The notes below the pieces were generated by a model. That model searched no databases, was not told the origin of the DNA, and was given only the letters and a program-made list of their open reading frames with translations. This document shows, one piece after another, positions 44,767-56,123 of a DNA stretch of 64,000 nucleotides; position 1 is the first letter of the stretch; each line of letters starts with the position of its first letter. Origin of the DNA: Prostheceraeus crozeri (lineage: Eukaryota > Platyhelminthes > Polycladida > Euryleptidae); NCBI GenBank assembly GCA_907163375.1, contig CAJQUW010016141.1:38016-102015 (forward strand). Reading direction: 5' to 3'. Both the position numbers and the translations under genes were made by a program.

Positions 44767-47512
44767 TCCCGTACAAAAATAAGTCTGTATGAATCATAGT
44801 ATGAAAATGTATGAAAAATAGTATGACAACGCATACGTATGTAATAACATACTATGAAACATAGTGTGCATAAGTATGAAAAGCGCATACGCATGTATTA
44901 ACATACTATGAAACGTAGTATGCGTAAGTATGAATAGCGCATACGTATGTATTAACATACTATGAAACATAGCATGCATAATTATGAGCGACGCATACGT
45001 ATGTCTTGACATTCTATAAATTGTGCTATGAATAAAAATGTATTGCGCATATGTATTCATTATCATAGTATGAAACATAGTATGCATAAGTATGAATTTC
45101 GCATACGTATGTATCAACATACTGTGAAACATTGTCATAATTAATTATCTAAATTCATACCGTATAGACATATACTATACTACATGTTATTGTGCAGGAG
45201 TAATCTATGTTGGGTAGCGGCAATTTTTTCTCCTATGATGTTTGATGCGCAACCCGAATTTTGTACCCATGCTGAATGATGATGGTGATTATCAGTCATC
45301 TATACAGAATTAATGAGTGATATCAAATATAACTTTCGTTGAATATACGCATTTCATCTGTTGTTGTTCAACTTCCTGATGAACGACGTACCCATTTTTA
45401 TCTCAGGTCATTGGAAATAATTATTTTTCATTTCATTATCTAACTATTTTGCTAACATATAATGACATTATTTGCAGATGACGAATTCGTCAATAGTTCT
45501 GATTCTTGTGATAATGAAATTCTTTCACATATACCACAGTATCTCCACAATATTTCAACGTGTTTCGAAAATTATAGTGAAAACCCACTGATGTTGCACA
45601 ACACATCGATTTTGTTTTATTTTTAATGCATAAATGATTCATTTATGTATATTTAGTCTAACCAAGAATTCATCGAGCTGGATCCTTCTCATCTCATGAT
45701 TGCATGACCTATATGCATTTTTGTTTACATAACAGAATGATATCATAAGAATTTGATTAACGATTACCATATAAGAGCTGGTATTATTCTTGTTTAAACG
45801 AAAAAATGACGTGTCTTGTAGCTTTCTTTTGCTCAAAGAATTAGTAATTCAGCGAGTTTACGTTTGAAAAGTCTCATGTGTATTGTGGATCTCTACAATG
45901 TCAGTAAAAATTTGAAAGTCCATTTTTGAGTAATCTAAAAGTTAAACATGAAAGTGTTGCTAATATAATTTCCTTGAATTGCCATTGATTAAGCGCTATT
46001 TTGAGCACCAACACATTTTAGATAAGTAATTCTATCAAACATGATTCATGAATGTAATAAAAACTAATTCAAATAGTTTCGAAAAATATTGTTGATATTT
46101 ATTTTGATTATTTATCTTTCCTATTATTGCTTGAGAAATTGCCACCATATCATAAACGTGTATAATTCTTTTATTAGTGTGTCATTGTATCTGAAGTTTT
46201 CCATCATGCCCATCAGGGTTGTCCAGTCTAACTCAGAAGGCTCCTGATTCCTTTCATTTCTCTAATAATAAGCATTAGTTTATTTCCATTGAAAGCATAA
46301 ATGAACTTGTATGAACGTCAAAACAATTAACTTCACACTGTCTTGACGTGGGAGCATTATTATTAGCTGCTTGCATTACAGGTAACGGTAACGGATTCTT
46401 TTAAGATTGTTTATGTTACTGAATGCCAACGAGTTGCTTCACTTTCTTTTTTTCTTCTGCTTAAGGGTTTATGGTACCGTCCTCTTCACTCGAACTTTGA
46501 TTTTAAAAAATCATACAAAAATGTTTATCTATGATCAAATGGCTACGTCGTTCGTGTGTTATAACAAATGAATGCCATAAATGTGATTTTAACGTATGAG
46601 AAATTGTAATTATTATTATGATCTTGAAATGCTGCTAATAGCTGTCTCCCTCATTTTGTATCTAAATCAGTTGACTTGCTACATTTAACATGTTACCGGA
46701 GAGACAAGGTGCTCTTGACTTTGTTCCCTTTCAGATTAAAATACGACATATTGAATACAGAATACATGTTATTATTCATATGAGAAATGGTGCATATAAG
46801 AATGAATTCATGCTGTTATAGAATATATGTACAACATCAAAACATATGTGCTTATGTATGATATTCCTTCGAAAGATATCCTGCTGTATGCATATATGTT
46901 GCATTTTTATGTCAGAAATGTGCTCCGAAAACTCACTCGTGTTTAGGATGAGTATACGCACCTATTTTCATAGTATGTTTCTTTGTATGATTCATGCGTA
47001 TGACCCGACAACGCGTTACATGCTCTTAGTACGTCTCATACCATGTTTCGTATGTCTGTTCCATACTATGTTTCACACCATGTTTTCACAGCGTGTGCCG
47101 TATGAGTATGCATACTTTTTTCATAATATGATTCATACTATGTAAAGTCACAGTATGAATCGTACGTATGTTAGGTATGACCCGACAGAGCGTTACATGT
47201 TCATAGTATGTTTCATAGTATGCTTCATACGTCTGTTCCATACTATGATTCATACTGCGTTTTCACAATGTGTCTGGTATGAATACGTATATGATTTTTC
47301 ATGGTTTGTTTCATAGTATGATTTTGATGAGTATGATTTAGGGTATGCTTCATACTAAGTTTCATACTATGTTAAGTCATAGTATGAATCATACGCATGC
47401 CAGGGTATGGCCCGACAGAGCGTTACATGTCCATAATATGTTTCATACTATGTTACATACGTCTGTTTCATACGAATGTTTCATAGTATGATTCATACCA
47501 ATTTTTTCTGTA
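44767..47512 (+). mobile_element. Gene-less derivative, tandem unit 3 (2746 bp)
   Basis: It has the same layout as units 1 and 2, but with one extra block of about 230 bp in the right subterminal array (about 47190-47430), which contains an additional CGTTACATG box and palindromes. Confidence 0.9.
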
Positions 47513-50258
47513 TCCCGTACAGAAATAAGTCTGTATGAATCATAGTATGAAAATGTATGAAAAATAGTATGACAACGCATACGTATGTAATAACATACTA
47601 TGAAACATAGTGTGCATAAGTATGAAAAGCGCATACGCATGTATTAACATACTATGAAACGTAGTATGCGTAAGTATGAATAGCGCATACGTATGTATTA
47701 ACATACTATGAAACATAGCATGCATAATTATGAGCGACGCATACGTATGTCTTGACATTCTATAAATTGTGCTATGAATAAAAATGTATTGCGCATGTGT
47801 ATGCATTATCATAGTATGAAACATAGTATGCATAAGTATGAATTTCGCATACGTATGTATCAACATACTGTGAAACATTGTCATAATTAATTATCTAAAT
47901 TCATACCGTATAGACATATACTATACTACATGTTATTGTGCAGGAGTAATCTATGTTGGGTAGCGGCAATTTTTTCTCCTATGATGTTTGATGCGCAACC
48001 CGAATTTTGTACCCATGCTGAATGATGATGGTGATTATCAGTCATCTATACAGAATTAATGAGTGATATCAAATATAACTTTCGTTGAATATACGCATTT
48101 CATCTGTTGTTGTTCAACTTCCTGATGAACGACGTACCCATTTTTATCTCAGGTCATTGGAAATAATTATTTTTCATTTCATTATCTAACTATTTTGCTA
48201 ACATATAATGACATTATTTGCAGATGACGAATTCGTCAATAGTTCTGATTCTTGTGATAATGAAATTCTTTCACATATACCACAGTATCTCCACAATATT
48301 TCAACGTGTTTCGAAAATTATAGTGAAAACCCACTGATGTTGCCCAACACATCGATTTTGTTTTATTTTTAATGCATAAATGATTCATTTATGTATATTT
48401 AGTCTAACCAAGAATTCATCGAGCTGGATCCTTCTCATCTCATGATTGCATGACCTATATGCATTTTTGTTTACATAACAGAATGATATCATAAGAATTT
48501 GATTAACGATTACCATATAAGAGCTGGTATTATTCTTGTTTAAACGAAAAAATGACGTGTCTTGTAGCTTTCTTTTGCTCAAAGAATTAGTAATTCAGCG
48601 AGTTTACGTTTGAAAAGTCTCATGTGTATTGTGGATCTCTACAATGTCAGTAAAAATTTGAAAGTCCATTTTTGAGTAATCTAAAAGTTAAACATGAAAG
48701 TGTTGCTAATATAATTTCCTTGAATTGCCATTGATTAAGCGCTATTTTGAGCAACAACACATTTTAGATAAGTAATTCTATCAAACATGATTCATGAATG
48801 TAATAAAAACTAATTCAAATAGTTTCGAAAAATATTGTTGATATTTATTTTGATTATTTATCTTTCCTATTATTGCTTGAGAAATTGCCACCATATCATA
48901 AACGTGTATAATTCTTTTATTAGTGTGTCATTGTATCTGAAGTTTTCCATCATGCCCATCAGGGTTGTCCAGTCTAACTCAGAAGGCTCCTGATTCCTTT
49001 CATTTCTCTAATAATAAGCATTAGTTTATTTCCATTGAAAGCATAAATGAACTTGTATGAACGTCAAAACAATTAACTTCACACTGTCTTGACGTGGGAG
49101 CATTATTATTAGCTGCTTGCATTACAGGTAACGGTAACGGATTCTTTTAAGATTGTTTATGTTACTGAATGCCAACGAGTTGCTTCACTTTCTTTTTTTC
49201 TTCTGCTTAAGGGTTTATGGTACCGTCCTCTTCACTCGAACTTTGATTTTAAAAAATCATACAAAAATGTTTATCTATGATCAAATGGCTACGTCGTTCG
49301 TGTGTTATAACAAATGAATGCCATAAATGTGATTTTAACGTATGAGAAATTGTAATTATTATTATGATCTTGAAATGCTGCTAATAGCTGTCTCCCTCAT
49401 TTTGTATCTAAATCAGTTGACTTGCTACATTTAACATGTTACCGGAGAGACAAGGTGCTCTTGACTTTGTTCCCTTTCCGATTAAAATACGACATATTGA
49501 ATACAGAATGCATGTTATTATTCATATGAGAAATGGTGCATATAAGAATGAATTCATGCTGTTATAGAATATATGTACAACATCAAAACATATGTGCTTA
49601 TGTATGATATTCCTTCGAAAGATATCCTGCTGTATGCATATATGTTGCATTTTTATGTCAGAAATGTGCTCCGAAAACTCACTCGTGTTTAGGATGAGTA
49701 TACGCACCTATTTTCATAGTATGTTTCTTTGTATGATTCATGCGTATGACCCGACAACGCGTTACATGCTCTTAGTACGTCTCATACCATGTTTCGTATG
49801 TCTGTTCCATACTATGTTTCACACCATGTTTTCACAGCGTGTGCCGTATGAGTATGCATACTTTTTTCATAATATGATTCATACTATGTAAAGTCACAGT
49901 ATGAATCGTACGTATGTTAGGTATGACCCGACAGAGCGTTACATGTTCATAGTATGTTTCATAGTATGCTTCATACGTCTGTTCCATACTATGATTCATA
50001 CTGCGTTTTCACAATGTGTCTGGTATGAATACGTATATGATTTTTCATGGTTTGTTTCATAGTATGATTTTGATGAGTATGATTTAGGGTATGCTTCATA
50101 CTAAGTTTCATACTATGTTAAGTCATAGTATGAATCATACGCATGCCAGGGTATGGCCCGACAGAGCGTTACATGTCCATAGTATGTTTCATACTATGTT
50201 ACATACGTCTGTTTCATACGAATGTTTCATAGTATGATTCATACCAATTTTTTCTGTA
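47513..50258 (+). mobile_element. Gene-less derivative, tandem unit 4 (2746 bp)
   Basis: Nearly identical to unit 3, including the extra 230-bp block. Units 1-2 and 3-4 thus form two pairs of sister copies. Confidence 0.9.
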
Positions 50259-52149
50259 TCCCGTACAGAAATAAGTCTGTATGAATCATAGTATGAAAAT
50301 GTATGAAAAATAGTATGACAACGCATACGTATGTAATAACATACTATGAAACATAGTGTGCATAAGTATGAAAAGCGCATACGCATGTATTAACATACTA
50401 TGAAACGTAGTATGCGTAAGTATGAATAGCGCATACGTATGTATTAACATACTATGAAACATAGCATGCATAATTATGAGCGACGCATACGTATGTCTTG
50501 ACATTCTATAAATTGTGCTATGAATAAAAATGTATTGCGCATATGTATGCATTATCATAGTATGAAACATAGTATGCATAAGTATGAATTTCGCATACGT
50601 ATGTATCAACATACTGTGAAACATTGTCATAATTAATTATCTAAATTCATACCGTATAGACATATAATATACTACATGTTATTGTGCAGGAGTAATCTAT
50701 GTTGGGTAGCGGCAATTTTTTCTCCTATGATGTTTGATGCGCAACCCGAATTTTGTACCCATGCTGAATGATGATGGTGATTATCAGTCATCTATACAGA
50801 ATTAATGAGTGATATCAAATATAACTTTCGTTGAATATACGCATTTCATCTGTTGTTGTTCAATTTCCTGATGAACGACGTACCCATTTTTATCTCAGGT
50901 CATTGGAAATAATTATTTTTCATTTCATTATCTAACTATTTTGCTAACATATAATGACATTATTTGCAGATGACGAATTCGTCAATAGTTCTGATTCTTG
51001 TGATAATGAAATTCTTTCACATATACCACAGTATCTCCACAATATTTCAACGTGTTTCGAAAATTATAGTGAAAACCCACTGATGTTGCACAACACATCG
51101 ATTTTGTTTTATTTTTAATGCATAAATGATTCATTTATGTATATTTAGTCTAACCAAGAATTCATCGAGCTGGATCCTTCTCATCTCATGATTGCATGAC
51201 CTATATGCATTTTTGTTTACATAACAGAATGATATCATAAGAATTTGATTAACGATTACCATATAAGAGCTGGTATTATTCTTGTTTAAACGAAAAAATG
51301 ACGTGTCTTGTAGCTTTCTTTTGCTCAAAGAATTAGTAATTCAGCGAGTTTACGTTTGAAAAGTCTCATGTGTATTGTGGATCTCTACAATGTCAGTAAA
51401 AATTTGAAAGTCCATTTTTGAGTAATCTAAAAGTTAAACATGAAAGTGTTGCTAATATAATTTCCTTGAATTGCCATTGATTAAGCGCTATTTTGAGCAC
51501 CAACACATTTTAGATAAGTAATTCTATCAAACATGATTCATGAAAGTAATAAAAACTAATTCAAATAGTTTCGAAAAATATTGTTGATATTTATTTTGAT
51601 TATTTATCTTTCCTATTATTGCTTGAGAAATTGCCACCATATCATAAACGTGTATAATTCTTTTATTAGTGTGTCATTGTATCTGAAGTTTTCCATCATG
51701 CCCATCAGGGCTGTCCAGTCTAACTCAGAAGGCTCCTGGTTCCTTTCACTTCTCTAATAATAAGCATTAGTTTATTTCCATTGAAAGCATAAATGAACTT
51801 GTATGAACGTCAAAACAATTAACTTCACACTGTCTTGACGTGGGAGCATTATTATTAGCTGCTTGCATTACAGGTAACGGTAACGGATTCTTTTAAGATT
51901 GTTTATGTTACTGAATGCCAACGAGTTGCTTCACTTTCTTTTTTTCTTCTGCTTAAGGGTTTATGGTACCGTCCTCTTCACTCGAACTTTGATTTTAAAA
52001 AATCATACAAAAATGTTTATCTATGATCAAATGGCTACGTCGTTCGTGTGTTATAACAAATGAATGCCATAAATGTGATTTTAACGTATGAGAAATTGTA
52101 ATTATTATTATGATCTTGAAATGCTGCTAATAGCTGTCTCCCTCATTTT
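50259..52149 (+). mobile_element. Gene-less derivative, tandem unit 5, cut by Polinton 2
   Basis: It follows the other units closely up to CTGTCTCCCTCATTTT, then foreign sequence starts at 52150. In the other units the text continues GTATCTAAATCAG. The remainder of this unit should lie beyond the right end of Polinton 2, outside the window. Confidence 0.9.
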
Positions 52150-52159
52150 AGTAGTTTAT

Positions 52160-52215
52160 AGTGTGACATCCGGCGCGACGCTTCGCTTCGCTTCGCTTGC
52201 GCCGGATGTCACACT
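52160..52215. repeat. Perfect 17-bp stem-loop next to left end of Polinton 2
   Basis: The arms AGTGTGACATCCGGCGC (52160-52176) and its exact complement (52199-52215) enclose a 22-nt loop made of CGCTT repeats. It starts 10 bp inside the proposed terminus. Confidence 0.95.
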
Positions 52216-52609
52216 TTTGCGGTTTTTTTTTCAAAAAATCAAAATTTCAAAATTTCAAAATTTCAAAAATTTAGGTAGACTTCAAATTTCACGTGGCCGA
52301 AGGTCGAAGGGCGAAAATTTAAGCGTTTTTAAAAATACCCAATTTTTCAAATTTTTCAAAATCTTAAAATTTGAGAATTACAATTTTCACCCCCGCTTAA
52401 ATCATGACCGTTGCAGGACACCGAAAAAATCATAAAAGTTAAGAATCTCAAAATTTGTGAATTACAATTTTCTCGCTTAAATCATGACCGTTCTAGGTCA
52501 TGTAAAACCGGACACAGAAAATTATAAAAGTTAAGAATCTCAAATTTGTGATTATGTCATTTTTCAGGTTTTTAAAATATATCATGTGACCAAAAATATT
52601 TCTTTAAAA
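52216..52609. other. Left end non-coding region of Polinton 2
   Basis: A T-run, then TTTCAAAA-type short tandem repeats (52230-52275), then two diverged copies of a unit of about 85 bp with TCATGACCGTT and AAAGTTAAGAATCTCAAA (about 52370-52455 and 52455-52550). It is probably part of the terminal inverted repeat and the first promoter. Confidence 0.5.
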
Positions 52610-53290
52610 ATGGAAGGAACAAAAATGGAAGGAACTTCAGAAATGGATGAAACCTCAAGAATATATCCTTCGTTATCTCAATTAAAAATAAGTGAATTAA
52701 ATATTGAAAAACACAAAGATAGAGTACGTTATATGAAAGATAAGGAATCCCAATTATTATTAAGATTAGAGCATTATAAAAAATTAAGAAAGAGATGGAG
52801 TAAAGTTAAGAATGTAACACAAAGAATTGGCATATTCTTAACAATAAGTTTAGGTACGTTAACAATTGTTATATCTTCAGGTGTTTTAGTAATTCCAGTA
52901 GTTGCTACAGCTTTAACAGGTACGGGTGTTTTTGCAACTTCACTTGTTGCAATGTTAGATAAATCTTTAATAACTAAGAAACGAAAATCATTAAAAACTA
53001 AGCATTTACATATTAAAGAAGTCTATGATAAACTACATTACTACTTTCAAAGAGTATGTGATGATAATGTTATTACGTTAGATGAGATTGAAAAATTTGA
53101 TCAAATAGCTAATGAAGTAAATCAAATATCATTTCAATCACAGACAGAAAAAGTTGATGATAAGAATAGACAGGATGGCAAAATTTCTAGTGATGGTAAA
53201 ACTTTTAGTGATGATAAAATTTTTTTAGAAGAGCTAAAAACTTTATTAGACAAAACTTTATTAAACAAAACTTTATTAAACAAAACTTAA
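52610..53290 (+). CDS. Two-TM hairpin protein (Polinton 2)
   Basis: I chose the ATG at 52610 because it sits in the TTTAAAAATG context shared by the genes of this element; the open frame upstream has no ATG. The product of about 226 aa has a basic helix (about residues 20-70), then two hydrophobic segments separated by a short turn (IGIFLTISLGTLTIVISSGV and IPVVATALTGTGVFATSLV), then a Lys-rich helix and an EF-like D-D-N-V-I-T-L-D-E-I segment. Such proteins occur beside PolB in invertebrate Polintons and resemble SLATT-type membrane proteins; they may be membrane-active. The C-terminus ends in KTLLNKTLLNKT repeats. Confidence 0.6.
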   Translation: MEGTKMEGTSEMDETSRIYPSLSQLKISELNIEKHKDRVRYMKDKESQLLLRLEHYKKLRKRWSKVKNVTQRIGIFLTISLGTLTIVISSGVLVIPVVATALTGTGVFATSLVAMLDKSLITKKRKSLKTKHLHIKEVYDKLHYYFQRVCDDNVITLDEIEKFDQIANEVNQISFQSQTEKVDDKNRQDGKISSDGKTFSDDKIFLEELKTLLDKTLLNKTLLNKT

Positions 53291-53411
53291 AAAGAGAAAA
53301 CTTTAAACGAAAAGATGTCAAACAACAAAGCAATAAAAAAATAATTTGTTCAGTAAAATGTTTTTGCTGTATTCCAATGTTACCACAAAATTCAAATATT
53401 ATATTTTAAAA

Positions 53412-54239
53412 ATGGATAAAATTAGAGCTGATAATTTTAAAAGTATAAAACAATTAGAAGAGTTAATAAAACAAAGAAATATTATGAAAGAAAATCATCT
53501 TCAGCATAGAATGATAAAAGCTGGTATTCAATCTGATATGTTTGAAAAAATGCAGCAAACCGAGCAAGTAAAAACTGATTTTGAGAAAACTATGAAACCA
53601 TTTAAAACTCTTGAAAAAGAAAGTACAAATAATGATAAACAAATTGATATAACAGATCCAGAGCACAAAACTATATTAGATGACTATGGATTACTAGAAT
53701 CAAACATTAATAAGAAATTACCAAAATCTATGCAATTTGAACATTCTATTTCATTTATAGATGGAAAAACAATACCTAGATTTTATCTCGGACAAAAAGA
53801 AATATTTCCACAACCTTTTCGAGGTTTAATTTTTTCACCAGATAAATCTCCTTTTAATTTAGATAGAAATTTTGTTAATCTTTTAAGAGGAGCAGATTTA
53901 AATAATTATGCTGTAGAAGATCTCATAAAATATAAAGCTATGTTAGACAGAGTTGGTGCAGTAAAATCTCTTAGACGTTATAAACAATTAGAAAATTTAT
54001 TATCAACGGGAGTTAAAGTAGGAAAAGGTTTATCTGAAAAACAGAAAACAGAAACAACCATATTTTTACCAGATGATCCACAAGAATTACTAAATAGATT
54101 AAATATTTTAATATCTGCAATAAAAGAAGGACATAATTCTAGTTTCAATGAAATTCATGCTATATTGAAAAGACTGTTAGAAAAAAAGATTCTAAATGAA
54201 GAGGATTATAAAAGTGTAGCTGAAATATGTTGTTTCTAA
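53412..54239 (+). CDS. Unrecognised, possibly DUF8207-like protein (Polinton 2)
   Basis: Start at 53412 (MDKIRADNFKS), again in TTTTAAAAATG context; the ATG at 53358 in the same frame would add 18 hydrophobic residues and seems less likely. The N-terminal half is charged coiled coil. The central part has FYLGQKEIFPQPFRGLIFSP followed by a helical RGADLNNYAVEDLIKYKAML. The layout (short strand pair, L-x-G-T/R-x-x-L, helix) resembles the DUF8207 family common in cnidarian Polinton clusters, judged by eye. It lies 121 bp after the preceding stop. Confidence 0.45.
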   Translation: MDKIRADNFKSIKQLEELIKQRNIMKENHLQHRMIKAGIQSDMFEKMQQTEQVKTDFEKTMKPFKTLEKESTNNDKQIDITDPEHKTILDDYGLLESNINKKLPKSMQFEHSISFIDGKTIPRFYLGQKEIFPQPFRGLIFSPDKSPFNLDRNFVNLLRGADLNNYAVEDLIKYKAMLDRVGAVKSLRRYKQLENLLSTGVKVGKGLSEKQKTETTIFLPDDPQELLNRLNILISAIKEGHNSSFNEIHAILKRLLEKKILNEEDYKSVAEICCF

Positions 54240-54350
54240 TTTTTATCTATGATTTTTATTTATGATTTTTATCTATGATTTTTATTTATGATTTTTATCT
54301 ATGATTTTTATCTATGATTTTTATCTACGATTTTTATCTATAATATTTAT
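54240..54350. repeat. 13-bp AT-rich tandem repeat
   Basis: About eight copies of ATCTATGATTTTT and variants between two same-strand genes. It may serve as a transcription end or spacer. Confidence 0.85.
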
Positions 54351-54370
54351 TTAATTTTTTTAGTTTAAAA

Positions 54371-55159
54371 ATGTGTTCAGCAGATTTAGACAAAATTAAT
54401 AATCATTTAGAAAATTTGACAGAGATTTTGGGTTCATCAAAATTTAGTACGACGTTAAAAATTATAACAACTACTTCATCACACACTTGTAATTTAGAAC
54501 CCATTCTACATTTGGAACAAAATAAAAATTATCAAATTGCATTGACTAGTTTCTCCACATTTAACACTATTCAAAACGTTATCAAAGATGTGAATGATCA
54601 ATTTAGATATTCTACTGATAAAGGCAAAACATGGAAAATATTAACTTTTCTTCCTGGTTCTTACGAAGTTGAAACAATATCAAATGAAATTAAGAGACAT
54701 TTAGGTATACCATTTAAAGATAAGAAACAATTACATTTTGCAGTTGAACCGGCAGTTAATAAATTTTCTCTTACTTTAGACGAAAATCATCAAGTTGATT
54801 TTAATCATGATAGATCATTGTCAAAGCTATTAGGATTTAATAAACAAACCTATAGTCAAGGTTATCATTTAGGTGAGAAGATTCCAAAAATAACTGAAAT
54901 AAATTCAATTGTTGTACATTGTGACATTATTGAAGGAGGATATATAAATGGTAAATTATCAAATTTAATATTCAGTTTTCCAGCTTTTACTGTACCCATT
55001 GGTTATAGATTAAATGTATTTCCACAAACATTAATATATTTTCCTATTACAAGAAAAACTATTAACAACATTAACATTAGAATCACTGATGAAAAAGGAC
55101 AAGAAATAAATTTTGGAGGTGAAGAGATTATGATAGATCTTTTGGTTCGGGAGGTATAA
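54371..55159 (+). CDS. Penton-like minor capsid protein (Polinton 2)
   Basis: The 262-aa protein matches the invertebrate Polinton minor capsid/penton family: a beta-rich N-terminus (LEPILHLEQNKNYQIALTSF), a PGSYEVETI helix start, a SLSKLLGFNKQTYSQG segment and the C-terminal FPQTLIYFPITRKTINNINI in outline, then ITDEKGQEINFGGEEI and a last LLVREV. Copies A and B of Polinton 1 are distant homologues. It would form penton or another minor shell part. Start ATG in TTTAAAAATG context. The frame is complete. Confidence 0.75.
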   Translation: MCSADLDKINNHLENLTEILGSSKFSTTLKIITTTSSHTCNLEPILHLEQNKNYQIALTSFSTFNTIQNVIKDVNDQFRYSTDKGKTWKILTFLPGSYEVETISNEIKRHLGIPFKDKKQLHFAVEPAVNKFSLTLDENHQVDFNHDRSLSKLLGFNKQTYSQGYHLGEKIPKITEINSIVVHCDIIEGGYINGKLSNLIFSFPAFTVPIGYRLNVFPQTLIYFPITRKTINNINIRITDEKGQEINFGGEEIMIDLLVREV

Positions 55160-55173
55160 ACTCCCACGCGAAG
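55148..55173. repeat. Small hairpin pair at 3' end of penton-like gene
   Basis: GGGAG/CTCCC with a 7-nt loop spans the stop codon, followed by GC-GAA-GC. It is one of several GC-rich mini-hairpins in this AT-rich element. Confidence 0.6.
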
Positions 55174-55247
55174 CTAGAGAAGTTTAATTTTCTTCTTCTT
55201 TAGAAACAAAAAATAAAAAAAATAAAAATAAATTTTTTTATTAAAAA

Positions 55248-56015
55248 ATGAGTGAACTACCTCCATTAAATAAAAAAAAACTTAAATTTAATCATCATCC
55301 AAATTTATCTAATAAAGTTTTGTCAGTTATTTGTGGAAGATCAGGATGTGGAAAAACATATCTATTATTTAAAATTTTAACGACTCCAAATTTTTTGGAT
55401 TATAACAATCTTATAATTTATACAACAACAGCAGAACAACCCGTCTATCAATTTTTAAAATATGGATTTGAAAATAATCTTAAAAAAACTGCAATTGCTT
55501 CATTATTCAAAGAATATGAAAAATCTGAAGATGAAGAAGAAATAAGTTCGTGGTGTGAAGAAGCAGCAAAAAATAATCAGTTAGTAGAATCTAATAAAAA
55601 TAACCATATAAAGATACAATTAATAGATGATAGTGGTAATATGCAAGATCCTAGTAAACTAGATAAAACAATGAAACATTGTGTAATTTTTGATGATTGT
55701 GTTAATGATAGAAATCAGTCAGTTCAGAGAAATTATTTCACAAGAGGTAGACATAATAACTGTAGTGTTTTTTATTTAACACAAAGTATGTATTCATTAG
55801 ACGGAAGTGTTATTAGAAAGAATGCAAATATATTTATACTATTTGAAATAAATGCAAGAAACTTAAGTGATTTGTTAAGAGATTTATGTGTAAGAAATAA
55901 AGATGAATTTAAACAATCGTGTAACAATGCTTGGTCAAAAGATTATGGATTTATCACAATTAATATTGATAAAAAAATTCATGAAAGAGTTATAGAAAAT
56001 ATTTTCGAGGAGTGA
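55248..56015 (+). CDS. FtsK/HerA-type DNA-packaging ATPase (Polinton 2)
   Basis: The 255-aa A32-like ATPase has Walker A CGRSGCGKT (near residue 28), Walker B HCVIFDDCV (near 146), a conserved NYFTRGRHNNCSVFYLTQS (near 163; sensor region) and a C-terminal helical part. The NLIIYTTTAEQPVYQFLKYG segment is typical of invertebrate Polinton ATPases. Role: loading element DNA into particles. The frame is complete, with the start in ATTAAAAAATG context. It differs strongly from the ATPase of Polinton 1, so the two elements belong to different lineages. Confidence 0.9.
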   Translation: MSELPPLNKKKLKFNHHPNLSNKVLSVICGRSGCGKTYLLFKILTTPNFLDYNNLIIYTTTAEQPVYQFLKYGFENNLKKTAIASLFKEYEKSEDEEEISSWCEEAAKNNQLVESNKNNHIKIQLIDDSGNMQDPSKLDKTMKHCVIFDDCVNDRNQSVQRNYFTRGRHNNCSVFYLTQSMYSLDGSVIRKNANIFILFEINARNLSDLLRDLCVRNKDEFKQSCNNAWSKDYGFITINIDKKIHERVIENIFEE

Positions 56016-56075
56016 AAGAGTTATAGAAAATATTTTCGAGGAGTGAAAGAGTTATAGAAAATATTTTCGAGGAGT
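55983..56075 (+). repeat. 31-bp tandem triplication at ATPase stop
   Basis: Three copies of a 31-bp unit (begins GAAAGAGTTATAGAAAAT) start at 55983, 56014 and 56045. The first contains the last codons and stop of the ATPase gene, so the last two are non-coding echoes of its 3' end. Confidence 0.95.
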
Positions 56076-56088
56076 GATCGAACAATTT

Positions 56089-56099
56089 TTTCTTATAAA
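56089..56099 (+). promoter_or_regulatory. TTTCTTATAAA element before small gene
   Basis: The 11-bp sequence lies 24 bp before the ATG at 56124 and recurs exactly before PolB and the major capsid gene; a TATA-like core promoter is likely. Confidence 0.5.
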
Positions 56100-56123
56100 T
56101 TTTTTGTTAATAAAAAAAAAAAT

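Noticed and set aside
39762-50630. Repeated open frames of 114, 99, 65 and 61 codons in every tandem unit
   Set aside because: They follow the DNA repeat, occur on both strands over the palindromes and give low-complexity peptides (FHSMLIHTYA repeats); conservation is explained by recent duplication.
52177-52198. Telomere-like CGCTT repeats
   Set aside because: Only about four units, enclosed as the loop of a perfect stem; not an animal telomere motif.
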